Position numbers and translations under genes: made by a program
The notes under the pieces: model-generated
Told to the model about the DNA's origin: nothing
What the model saw: the letters and a program-made list of their open reading frames with translations, nothing else
Databases searched by the model: none
Origin: Pythium myriotylum
Lineage: Eukaryota; Oomycota; Peronosporomycetes; Pythiales; Pythiaceae
Direction of reading: 5' to 3'
Assembly: GCA_023091665.1 (NCBI GenBank)
Contig: JALJCQ010000003.1
Span: 1,302,001 to 1,366,000, forward strand
DNA: 64,000 nt
Shown here: piece by piece, positions 19,768-29,465 of the stretch
Layout of the letters: every line of letters starts with the position of its first letter
How positions within the stretch are numbered: position 1 is the first letter of the stretch

Positions 19768-20896
19768 ATGTCCGAAGCTTCCGACTTCGCGATGGCGTCA
19801 AGCCATCCGACGCTGTCGCGTCAAGACCATCAGTATCTGGATGACGCCCAGTGGGCCCATCTCCAGAAGATGGAGGCCATCAATGGCCGAGCAAGCATCA
19901 ACGAGCTGCTTCAACGCGGCTCTGGCGAAGTCCTCGCTCACATCGCGCGATTCCGCGATTATGAGATTGCTCTGGAGCAACACGTGCTCGACGTTGTTAC
20001 GTCTCGCGTCGCCGCAGCTCAAGCGACTCAGGCTGCGACGGGGGCTCCCGCCATCAGCTATGTGCCCTCTCTGGCACCCCCGGAAGGTCCGAAGCCCGTT
20101 CGAGTCACGGTCTCCCAGTACTCTGGGGCTGAAGGCGAGAACCTCGTCTTTGGCAGCGCGAGGTCGAGCTCGCAATGGCGGCAGGTCGTATCCACGACGA
20201 ACGTCAGAAGGTGACCTTCGCGATATCCAACATGAAGAATCGCGCCAAGGTCTGGGCCTTGACTTGTGAAACTTCACAACCCGGATTTTTCCGCGATTGG
20301 CCGTCACTCGCCGATGCCATGAAGCTGATGTTTCAGCCGCCGAACGTGGCGCACCGTCAGCGCGCGGCATTCCTCGCCTGTCGCCAAGGCAACCGCGATC
20401 TGCGCTCCTTTGTGCAGGAGTTGCGACAACTCCGTGCCAACATGGCCGCGAATACTCTCGCCGAGGACGTGATGCTCACGACCTTCATGGAAGGAATGAA
20501 TCCCGGCCCCGAAAAGGCCGCGGTTTTTCGCGAAGAACCGGCGTTCTTGGAAGACGCGTTCGTCGTTGCGCTGCGAGAAGACTGCGCCTCGCACGGGGTC
20601 TACCCGCGAATCCGGCAACGCCGTCTCCGGTTCCTCCGGTCCAACCTCCCGTTTCGGAGCCGATGGATCTGAGTGTCATTGACCTCAGCGGAGTCGATCT
20701 GAGCACGTTCGACTTGAGTGCGATCGACGTGAAGGCGCTTCACATCAAGTGTTTCACTTGTGGGAAGTTTGGCCACTTCCAGCGCGATTGCCCGCGCAAT
20801 AAGGGCGGTGCACGCGCCCGTCGTGGAAGGCCACGTCGCTCGGTAGGCCGAGGCGGACCCGCCTCCGCGTCTCAGGGAAACGACAATTCCCAGTAG
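19768..20896 (+). pseudogene. Gypsy Gag, frameshifted
   Basis: From ATG 19768 (MSEASDFAMASS) the frame is Gag-like to about 20150 (…GAEGENLVF). It is broken there by a missing base, resumes one frame over as EVELAMAAGRIHDE and TFAISNMKNRAKVWAL (the core retrotransposon-gag motif), and shifts again near 20600 before PVSEPMDLS. A CCHC zinc knuckle CFTCGKFGHFQRDC lies near 20754-20795, followed by an Arg/Gly-rich tail to the stop at 20896. This Gag type is common in oomycete gypsy elements. At least two frameshifts make it non-functional as drawn. Confidence 0.75.
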
Positions 20897-21062
20897 ATGC
20901 GGGGCAGTCTGCTGGGGCGATCACCCCTCGCTCCGCGAGGTCGAACACGACTTCATCGCGGGGCGGGCCGCCCCCTAGAGAAGATCTCTTCTCGGCAGCT
21001 GACAAACAACGTGTCAGTGGCGAACTTCTCGTCGTCACTGCTCAAGTGAAAGGATTCGCACG
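20897..21062 (+). pseudogene. Gypsy Pol N-terminus fragment
   Basis: An ATG right after the gag stop opens a frame with LLVVTAQVKGF, typical of the segment just ahead of the gypsy aspartic protease. It is cut at 21062 by the C1 LTR, before the catalytic DSG. Confidence 0.55.
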
Positions 21063-21425
21063 TGTTGAAGATGATGCGCCTCGAACCCAGCGTCATCATT
21101 CCAGTTGAAGCTCGGCAGTTGAAGCTCGGCTGTAGAAGATTCTCCTGCAGAAGATTCTCCGCGGAAGATTCGACATGTGGAAGATTCGACATGTGGAAGA
21201 TTCGACATGTGGAAGATTCTCCGTCCGGTTCTGGTTCTGGTTTGAATCCAGTGCCACCCATCGACTTCGTTGAAGTATCCACGAAGTCAGTCTATGTTTG
21301 CATATGTTTACGGTAGGTAGGACATACATTTGATTACGGTAGCGTAGGACACACACAGACGGCTTAGAGGTAGCAGCAGCGAACTAAGTCCCGATCAATT
21401 CACTTTGCATTTTGCATCCCACCAA
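21063..21425 (+). repeat. C1-B 5' LTR (3' end truncated)
   Basis: Begins TGTTGAAGATGATG and carries three 16-bp AAGATTCGACATGTGG units. Truncated by the deletion into gag, with a two-base AA microhomology at the junction. Confidence 0.88.
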
Positions 21426-24400
21426 GTTCAAGATGCAGATGGTGCTCGAAGAACGCGACGTCTGGGAAGTTGTCTGTGGAGAGGTCAAACTCGAGCAGTG
21501 CCAGACCGAAGCGGACCGAGCCCTCTTCAAGAAGAAGTCTCGCAAGGCGCTCGCGATGATCTGTCTCGCGATGGAAGACTCGCAGGTCCCGCTGGTTCGG
21601 TCGGCGAGTGGTGCGCAAGATGCATGGTCAAGACTGGAAGAACACTTCGAGAAGAAGAGCCTTGCCAACAAGCTCTTTCTTCGTCGTCGTTTCTTCACGA
21701 CCATGATGGAAGAAGGTGACGATGTGCTCACGCACATCAACAAGCTCAAGACCCTGGCCGAGCAACTCGACGCAGTCGGCGCTCCGGTCAGCGAAGACGA
21801 CTTGGTGATCACGCTTCTCGGCAGTCTCAGCGAGTCGTACCAGTTCCTCATCACGGCGTTGGAGTCGCGTGTCGACGCGCTCACGTGGGAACTCGTGACG
21901 TCTCGGCTGCTCCATGAAGACATGAAGCGCAAGGAGCAAGGTGGCGACGGAGCCACGCTTGGCCAAGCGTTCATGACAAGTGACGCGAAGCCCAAGGGCC
22001 GTGCAGTCAAGAAGACTGGCACGTGCAACTACTGCGGCAAGATCGGTCATTGGGCCGCGGAGTGCCACTCGCGTGTCAAGGACAACGGCAACGGCAACGG
22101 CAACTCCGGCGGCAACGGCAACGGCAACGGCAACCCTCGGCAACGGTTCCAGCGAGCGAACCTTGCGCGAGATGAAGACCCCGGCGAGTACCTGTTCTCG
22201 GTCGGGAAGACCCAAGGCAAGTCGAGTCAATCCACGGCGTGGTTGGTCGACTCGGGTGCGACTCAGCACATGTCGCGAACCAAGCAGTTCATGATGAACT
22301 ACAAGAAGATTGACCCAGTCGACGTGCATCTGGCCGATGATGGCACGGTCCAAGCGGTTGGCGTGGGAGACATTCTCATGTCGATGAAGACTCCAAGCGG
22401 TGTCAAGAAGGGTTTGCTCACCAACGTGTGGCATATCCCCAAGCTCAGCCGCAACCTGTTCTCGGTCGGAAGATTCACGGAGGACGTTGCTCCCGTGACG
22501 TTCGACAAGGACGGTTGCTTCGTCGTTCTCAAGGGCGCCAAGCGGACCATCGGCACTCGTATCGGCAAGGGTCTGTTCAAGCTCAACATGTCTCCAGTGT
22601 CGACTGAAGCAGCCCACGCCGCCAGTACAAGACGAGGTCGCGCCATGTCCAAGTCGTACCTGTGGCACCTCCGACTCGGTCACATCGGCTTCAGCGGACT
22701 CGAAGCCATCGTCAAGAAGGACCTCGCCGACGGACTCGATATCGGGTCTGTGCAAGAGTGGGAGGTCTGTGCAAGAGTGGGAGGTCTGTGGAGGCTGTGC
22801 ACTCGGCAAGCTGACTCGCGTCAAGTTCCAGTCGGGCACGACCAAGCGGTCTGCGAATCTGCTTGACGTCGTGTACAGCGATGTGGCCGGCCCTATGAAG
22901 ACTCCGACTTTCGGTGGCATGAAGTACTTCGCCACCTTCACCGACGACAAGTCTCGACTGTGCAAGTTGCACCTGATGCGGTCCAAGGACGAAGTCTACG
23001 ACAAGTTCGTCGAGTTCGTCAACTGGGCCGAGAACCAGACCGGTCGTCGAGTCAAGGTACTTCGGACTGACCGCGGAGGCGAGTACCAGTCGGCCAAGCT
23101 TGCCAAGTTCTGCCGCAAGCGTGGCATCGAGCACGACGTCACGCCCCCATACACGCCTCAGTTGAACGGTGTGGCGGAGCGCATGAACCGAACCATCGGT
23201 GAGTGTGGTCGTTGCAAGCTCCACCATGCCAACTTGTCCGACGAGTACTGGGGCGAAGCCGTCATGACTGCAGTCGAAGTTCGCAACCGACTTCCGACCC
23301 GCGCTCAAGACTTGTACAAGTCGCCGTACGAAGAATGGTACGGGAAGAAGCCCTTGCTCGCCAACTTCAAGGTGTTCGGCTGCCATGCGTACGTCCACGT
23401 GCCCAAGGAGAAGCGGTCGAAGTTCGACGCCCGAGCCATCTTGTGTCGGTTCCTCGGCTACTCGGACCACGAGAAGGCGTATCGGTTTGAAGAAATCACA
23501 ACCGGCCGGATCGTCATCAGTCGAGACGCGCAGTTCATGGAAGACACATTCGACGATGGCAAGCGTGAAGAACCCTGGAGCAAGTCCGTCGAGTTCCGCG
23601 ACGATGAAGATGATGAAGATCAAGATGAAGCAACCGACAACCAAGATGATGAAGACATGGGTGAGCAGCCAGCCTCACCAGCACCAAGTCAGCGCAGCTA
23701 CGAGCGACCGGAGTGGCAACAGGGCCAGCGGTCGCAGCGTCCAGCAACACCAGCATCGGCCCAGCAGCCGAACGTCGACTACGCACCAGGGTCCAAGCGC
23801 CACTCTCGCACGCACTCGCTCGAGAACCTGGCTGAACCGCCAGTTGAGAAGCGCTACGGACGTGTTGGACGCACAAGTGGTGCGACTCCACCACCCACGC
23901 AAGGTCCAAGGACATCGCTCGAAGATCTGTCTGCACTGCTCACGTCGATCGAAGAGGAAGGCGTAGAAGATGAAGACGAAGAAGGCGAAGACGTGCAAGA
24001 ACAAGGGGGAGAAGACCAAGATTACGAAGAGTTTGCTCTCGTCGTGAATTCAGGGGGAGAGTTGCCGACATCGTTCAAGTCGGCGATGGAATCCGACGAC
24101 GCCAGCAACTGGAAGGAAGCCTGCGACTCCGAGCTCGAGTCGCTCAAGAAGAACGAGACCTGGGACCTAGTCCCTTTGCCAGCCGGACGCAAGGCCATCA
24201 CCAGCAAGTGGGTGTTCAAGGTCAAGGAAACCGCCGAAGGACTCGTCGAACGGTACAAGGCTCGACTCGTTGCCAAGGGGTTCCTGCAGAAATACGGCAT
24301 CGACTTCGAAGAGACGTTCGCACCCGTCGCCAAGTTCACGTCGATCCGCACCATCCTCAGCATCGCCGCTCGACACTAGCTCATGATCCATCAGATGGAT

Positions 24401-25687
24401 GTCAAGACGGCGTTCCTGAACGGCAACCTCGACGAAGAAATCTATATGAAGCAGCCCGAAGGCTTCGTCGACCAGCGCCAACCCGACTACGTGTGCAAGC
24501 TCAAGCGCTCGCTCTACGGTCTCAAGCAGTCGCCACGCATGTGGAACCAGACCATCGACGCCTTCATGCGCAAGGTCGGCTTCACCAAGTGCGAGATGGA
24601 CCACTGCGTGTACGTCAAGCGGAGCGGCTCAGCGATGATCTTCGTGGTGATCTACGTCGACGACCTCATCCTCGCCTGCAACAGCCTCGAGTTGCTCACG
24701 GCGACCAAGCGCGCACTCAGCGAACGCTTCGAGATGTCCGACCTCGGCGAACTCAAGTACTGCCTCGGCATGGAAGTTGACCAAGACCCCAAGTCCGGCG
24801 ACGTGACCATGCGGCAGACCAAGTTCCTGCAGTCGATCCTGACCAAGTTCGGCATGCAAGACTGCAAACCAGTGAGGACCCCTCAAGACCCCGGACTCAA
24901 GCTGACCAAGGCCATGTGCGAAGGTGGTTGCAAGCACGAAGACACCATGAAGAACGTGCCGTACCGAAGTGCAGTCGGCGCACTGATGTACCTCATGGTC
25001 GGCACTCGACCAGACCTCGCAGCGGCAGTCGGCACACTCAGCCAGTTCGCCGCGGACCCGTGTCCAACACACTAGCAAGCTCTCAAGCGTGTGCTCCGGT
25101 ATCTGCAAGCGACTCAGAAGTACGGCCTGCAGTTCTCGGCATCGAACGACGGAAGACTGGTCGGCTACTCCGACGCCGACTGGGCTGGCGACATCGAGTC
25201 TCGTCGAAGCACCAGCGGCTACGTGTTCATGCTCAACGGCGGATGCATCAGCTGGCGCAGCAAGAAGCAGCGAACTGTCGCCCTCTCCTCGACCGAAGCA
25301 GAGTACATGGCTCTATCGGAAGCGATCCAAGAAGCCGTGTGGCTCAAGGCGTTCCTGTGCGAACTCGGCGAAGTTGCAAGCGACCAAGCGCTCACGGTGT
25401 ACGAAGACAACCAAGGTGCGATCGCGTTGGCCAAGAACCCCGAGTTCCACAAGCGCACCAAGCACATCGACATTCGCTACCACTTCGTTCGTGAGAAGGT
25501 CGAGGACGGTCAAGTGTGTCTGCAGTATTGCCCGACCCAAGACATGCTTGCCGACACCATGACCAAGCCGATCCCCACTGTCCAGTTCGACGTGCTCCGC
25601 ACCAAGCTTGGTGTTCAAGACGCAGTCGAGTCGAGGGGGAGTGTTGAAGATGATGCGCCTCGAAGCCAGCGTCATCATTCCAGTTGA
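21426..25687 (+). pseudogene. C1-B Gag-Pol, broken
   Basis: Gag-protease-integrase frame to 22866. A 19-bp tandem duplication (GTCTGTGCAAGAGTGGGAG twice, about 22746-22783) shifts the frame. It resumes 22769-24379 through the integrase core to TAG at 24377-24379 inside RT, then 24383-25075 (RT with YVDDLIL) to a second TAG at 25073-25075 that replaces a Trp codon, then 25091-25687 (RNase H). The final stop lies inside the 3' LTR. The 5' end of gag and the start codon are missing. Confidence 0.85.
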
Positions 25688-26054
25688 AGCTCGGCAGTTG
25701 AAGCTCGGCTGTAGAAGATTCTCCTGCAGAAGATTCTCCGCGGAAGATTCGACATGTGGAAGATTCGACATGTGGAAGATTCGACATGTGGAAGATTCGA
25801 CATGTGGAAGATTCGACATGTGGAAGATTCTCCGTCCGGTTCTGGTTCTGGTTTGAATCCAGTGCCACCCATCGACTTCGTTGAAGTATCCACGAAGTCA
25901 GTCTATGTTTGCATATGTTTACGGTAGGTAGGACATACATTTGATTACGGTAGCGTAGGACACACACAGACGGCTTAGAGGTAGCAGCAGCGAACTAAGT
26001 CCCGATCAATTCACTTTGCATTTTGCATCCCACCAACCAAGCGACCTTCCAACA
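25642..26054 (+). repeat. C1-B 3' LTR (413 bp, longest)
   Basis: TGTTGAAG...CCTTCCAACA, preceded by the polypurine tract GAGGGGGAG. It holds five copies of the 16-bp AAGATTCGACATGTGG unit; all other LTRs here have one to three. Confidence 0.9.
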
Positions 26055-28066
26055 CATTCTTCGTACGGCGACTTGTACAAGTCTTGAGCGCGGGTCGGAA
26101 GTCGGTTGCGAACTTCGACTGCAGTCATGACGGCTTCGCCCCAGTACTCGTCGGACAAGTTGGCATGGTGGAGTTTGCAACGACCACACTCACCGATGGT
26201 TCGGTTCATGCACTCCGCCACACCGTTCAACTGAGGCGTGTATGGGGGCGTGACGTCGTGCTCGATGCCACGCTTGCGGCAGAACTTGGCAAGCTTGGCC
26301 GACTGGTACTCGCCTCCGCGGTCAGTCCGAAGTACCTTGACTCGACGACCGGTCTGGTTCTCGGCCCAGTTGACGAACTCGACGAACTTGTCGTAGACTT
26401 CGTCCTTGGACCGCATCAGGTGCAACTTGCACAGTCGAGACTTGTCGTCGGTGAAGGTGGCAAAGTACTTCATGCCGCCGAAAGTCGGAGTCTTCATGGG
26501 GCCGGCCACATCGCTGTACACGACGTCAAGCAGATTCGCAGACCGCTTGGTCGTGCCCGACTGGAACTTGACGCGAGTCAGCTTGCCGAGTGCACAGCCT
26601 TCACAGACCTCCCACTCCTGCACAGACCCGATATCGAGTCCGTCGGCGAGGTCCTTCTTGACGATGGCTTCGAGTCCGCTGAGGCCGATGTGACCGAGTC
26701 GGAGGTGCCACAGGTACGACTTGGACATGGCGCGACCTCGTCTTGTACTGGCGGCGTGGGCTGCTTCAGTCGACACTGGAGACATGTTGAGCTTGAACAG
26801 ACCCTTGCCGATACGAGTGCCGATGGTCCGCTTGGCGCCCTTGAGAACGACGAAGCAACCGTCCTTGTCGAACGTCACGGGAGCAACGTCCTCCGTGAAT
26901 CTTCCGACCGAGAACAGGTTGCGGCTGAGCTTGGGGATATGCCACACGTTGGTGAGCAAACCCTTCTTGACACCGCTTGGAGTCTTCATCGACATGAGAA
27001 TGTCTCCCACGCCAACCGCTTGGACCGTGCCATCATCGGCCAGATGCACGTCGACTGGGTCAATCTTCTTGTAGTTCATCATGAACTGCTTGGTTCGCGA
27101 CATGTGCTGAGTCGCACCCGAGTCGACCAACCACGCCGTGGATTGACTCGACTTGCCTTGGGTCTTCCCGACCGAGAACAGGTACTCGCCGGGGTCTTCA
27201 TCTCGCGCAAGGTTCGCTCGCTGGAACCGTTGCCGAGGGTTGCCGTTGCCGTTGCCGTTGCCGCCGGAGTTGCCGTTGCCGTTGCCGTTGTCCTTGACAC
27301 GCGAGTGGCACTCCGCGGCCCAATGACCGATCTTGCCGCAGTAGTTGCACGTGCCAGTCTTCTTGACTGCACGGCCCTTGGGCTTCGCGTCACTTGTCAT
27401 GAACGCTTGGCCAAGCGTGGCTCCGTCGCCACCTTGCTCCTTGCGCTTCATGTCTTCATGGAGCAGCCGAGACGTCACGAGTTCCCACGTGAGCGCGTCG
27501 ACACGCGACTCCAACGCCGTGATGAGGAACTGGTACGACTCGCTGAGACTGCCGAGAAGCGTGATCACCAAGTCGTCTTCGCTGACCGGAGCGCCGACTG
27601 CGTCGAGTTGCTCGGCCAGGGTCTTGAGCTTGTTGATGTGCGTGAGCACATCGTCACCTTCTTCCATCATGGTCGTGAAGAAACGACGACGAAGAAAGAG
27701 CTTGTTGGCAAGGCTCTTCTTCTCGAAGTGTTCTTCCAGTCTTGACCATGCATCTTGCGCACCACTCGCCGACCGAACCAGCGGGACCTGCGAGTCTTCC
27801 ATCGCGAGACAGATCATCGCGAGCGCCTTGCGAGACTTCTTCTTGAAGAGGGCTCGGTCCGCGTCGGTCTGGCACTGCTCGAGTTTGACCTCTCCACAGA
27901 CAACTTCCCAGACGTCGCGTTCTTCGAGCACCATCTGCATCTTGAACTTCCATGTGTGGAAGTTGGTTCCGTCGAACTTGTTGATGCGAGCTGGGGTGGT
28001 CGAATCCATGGCGAAGGCTGGGGAGGCGAAGTCGGTGGAGGCAGAGTCGGCTGGGCTTGGGCTCAT
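26055..28066 (-). pseudogene. C1 copy C: Gag-protease-integrase fragment
   Basis: Starts at the ATG within the PBS (28066) and is open through Gag, zinc knuckle, protease ([13 protein letters not shown]) and the DDE integrase core to SPYEE, where the LTR of copy B cuts it at 26055. RT and RNase H are missing. A substitution gives NGVAECMNRT instead of [10 protein letters not shown] next to the catalytic Glu. Confidence 0.85.
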
Positions 28067-28070
28067 AACC
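28056..28070 (-). promoter_or_regulatory. C1-C primer binding site (initiator tRNA-Met anticodon-arm type)
   Basis: Minus strand GGTTATGAGCCCAAG directly follows the LTR end. GGTTATGAGCCC is the exact complement of GGGCUCAUAACC, the anticodon arm of eukaryotic initiator tRNA-Met. Confidence 0.75.
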
Positions 28071-28451
28071 TGTTGGAAGGTCGCTTGGTTGGTGGGATGC
28101 AAAATGCAAAGTGAATTGATCGGGACTTAGTTCGCTGCTGCTACCTCTAAGCCGTCTGTGTGTGTCCTACGCTACCGTAATCAAATGTATGTCCTACCTA
28201 CCGTAAACATATGCAAACATAGACTGACTTCGTGGATACTTCAACGAAGTCGATGGGTGGCACTGGATTCAAACCAGAACCAGAACCGGACGGAGAATCT
28301 TCCACATGTCGAATCTTCCACATGTCGAATCTTCCACATGTCGAATCTTCCGCGGAGAATCTTCTGCAGGAGAATCTTCTACAGCCGAGCTTCAACTGCC
28401 GAGCTTCAACTGGAATGATGACGCTGGCTTCGAGGCGCATCATCTTCAACA
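28071..28451 (-). repeat. C1 LTR shared by copies D (3' LTR) and C (5' LTR)
   Basis: A single 381-bp LTR has the polypurine tract and RNase H of D on its upstream side and the PBS and gag of C on its downstream side (minus strand). It has three 16-bp units. D and C are therefore a head-to-tail pair sharing one LTR. Confidence 0.88.
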
Positions 28452-29091
28452 CTCCCCCTCGACTCGACTGCGTCTTGAACACCAAGCTTGGTGCGGAGCA
28501 CGTCGAACTGGACCGCAGGGATCGGCTTGGTCATGATGTCGGCAAGCATGTCTTGGGTCGGGCAATACTGCAGACACACTTGACCGTCCTCGACCTTCTC
28601 ACGAACGAAGTGGTAGCGAATGTCGATGTGCTTGGTGCGCTTGTGGAACTCGGGGTTCTTGGCCAACGCGATCGCACCTTGGTTGTCTTCGTACACCGTG
28701 AGCGCTTGGTCGCTTGCAACTTCGCCGAGTTCGCACAGGAACGCCTTGAGCCACACGGCTTCTTGGATCGCTTCCGATAGAGCCATGTACTCTGCTTCGG
28801 TCGAGGAGAGGGCGACAGTTCGCTGCTTCTTGCTGCGCCAGCTGATGCATCCGCCGTTGAGCATGAACACGTAGCCGCTGGTGCTTCGACGAGACTCGAT
28901 GTCGCCAGCCCAGTCGGCGTCGGAGTAGCCGACCAGTCTTCCGTCGTTCGATGCCTAGAACTGCAGGCCGTACTTCTGAGTCGCTTGCAGATACCGGAGC
29001 ACACGCTTGAGAGCTTGCTAGTGTGTTGGACACGGGTCCGCGGCGAACTGGCTGAGTGTGCCGACTGCCGCTGCGAGGTCTGGTCGAGTGC
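28452..29091 (-). pseudogene. C1 copy D: RT end and RNase H (3' half of copy D/F)
   Basis: Continues copy F after removal of element E. Two TAG stops: one replaces the same Trp codon as in copy B (CACTAGCAAGC, near 29017), another replaces Ser in LQFSASND (near 28957). RNase H from about 28870 downward is open and ends inside the LTR. Confidence 0.82.
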
Positions 29092-29450
29092 TGTTGAAGA
29101 TGATGCGCCTCGAACCCAGCGTCATCATTCCAGTTGAAGCTCGGCAGTTGAAGCTCGGCTGTAGAAGATTCTCCTGCAGAAGATTCTCCGTGGAAGATTC
29201 GACATGTGGAAGATTCGACATGTGGAAGATTCTCCGTCTGGTTCTGGTTTGAATCCAGTGCCACCCATCGACTTCGTTGAAGTATCCACGAAGTCAGTTT
29301 ATGTTTGCATATGTTTACGATAGGTAGGACATACATTTGATTATGGTAGCGTAGGACACACACAGACGGCTTAGAGGTAGCAGCAGCGAACTAAGTCCCG
29401 ATCAATTCACTTTGCATTTTGCATCCCACCAACCAAGCGACCTTCCAACA
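29092..29450 (+). repeat. C1-E 5' LTR (359 bp)
   Basis: TGTTGAAG...CCTTCCAACA with two 16-bp units. Near its 3' end two related motifs (TTACGATAGGTAGGACA and TTATGGTAGCGTAGGACA) recur, possibly promoter elements. Confidence 0.92.
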
Positions 29451-29465
29451 GGTTATGAGCCCAAG
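29451..29465 (+). promoter_or_regulatory. C1-E primer binding site
   Basis: GGTTATGAGCCCAAG abuts the LTR and matches the complement of the initiator tRNA-Met anticodon arm, not a tRNA 3' end. The first gag ATG lies inside it (29455). Confidence 0.78.

Larger units (their letters stand above)
13380..21062 (+). mobile_element. Ty3/gypsy element, 5' part, interrupted by C3 copia
   Basis: The LTR begins TGTAGCGG at 13380 and ends CCGCTACA at 19728, so its ends are inverted repeats. It is split by the C3 element and rejoins to about 303 bp. Gag follows from 19768 and the start of pol is seen before a C1 LTR cuts the element at 21062. No 3' LTR lies in the window. A TGGTAGCAC block two bases after the LTR could be the primer binding site; the tRNA was not identified. 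Confidence 0.75.
21063..26054 (+). mobile_element. C1 copy B
   Basis: Bounded by a 5' LTR that lacks its last 18 bp and a full 3' LTR. A deletion joins the 5' LTR (…CCCACCAA) straight to internal gag (GTTCAAGATGCAG), removing the PBS and the gag start. Flanks are GCACG (gypsy pol) and CATTC (integrase of copy C), so there is no target duplication: the two ends probably come from different insertions. Confidence 0.85.

Noticed and set aside
25742..25826. Short regularly repeated units suggesting a CRISPR-like array
   Set aside because: The 16-bp units are directly adjacent without spacers and lie in a eukaryotic LTR; this is a minisatellite.
26050..26060. Target duplication for copy B
   Set aside because: Flanks GCACG and CATTC do not match; no shift of one or two bases makes them match.
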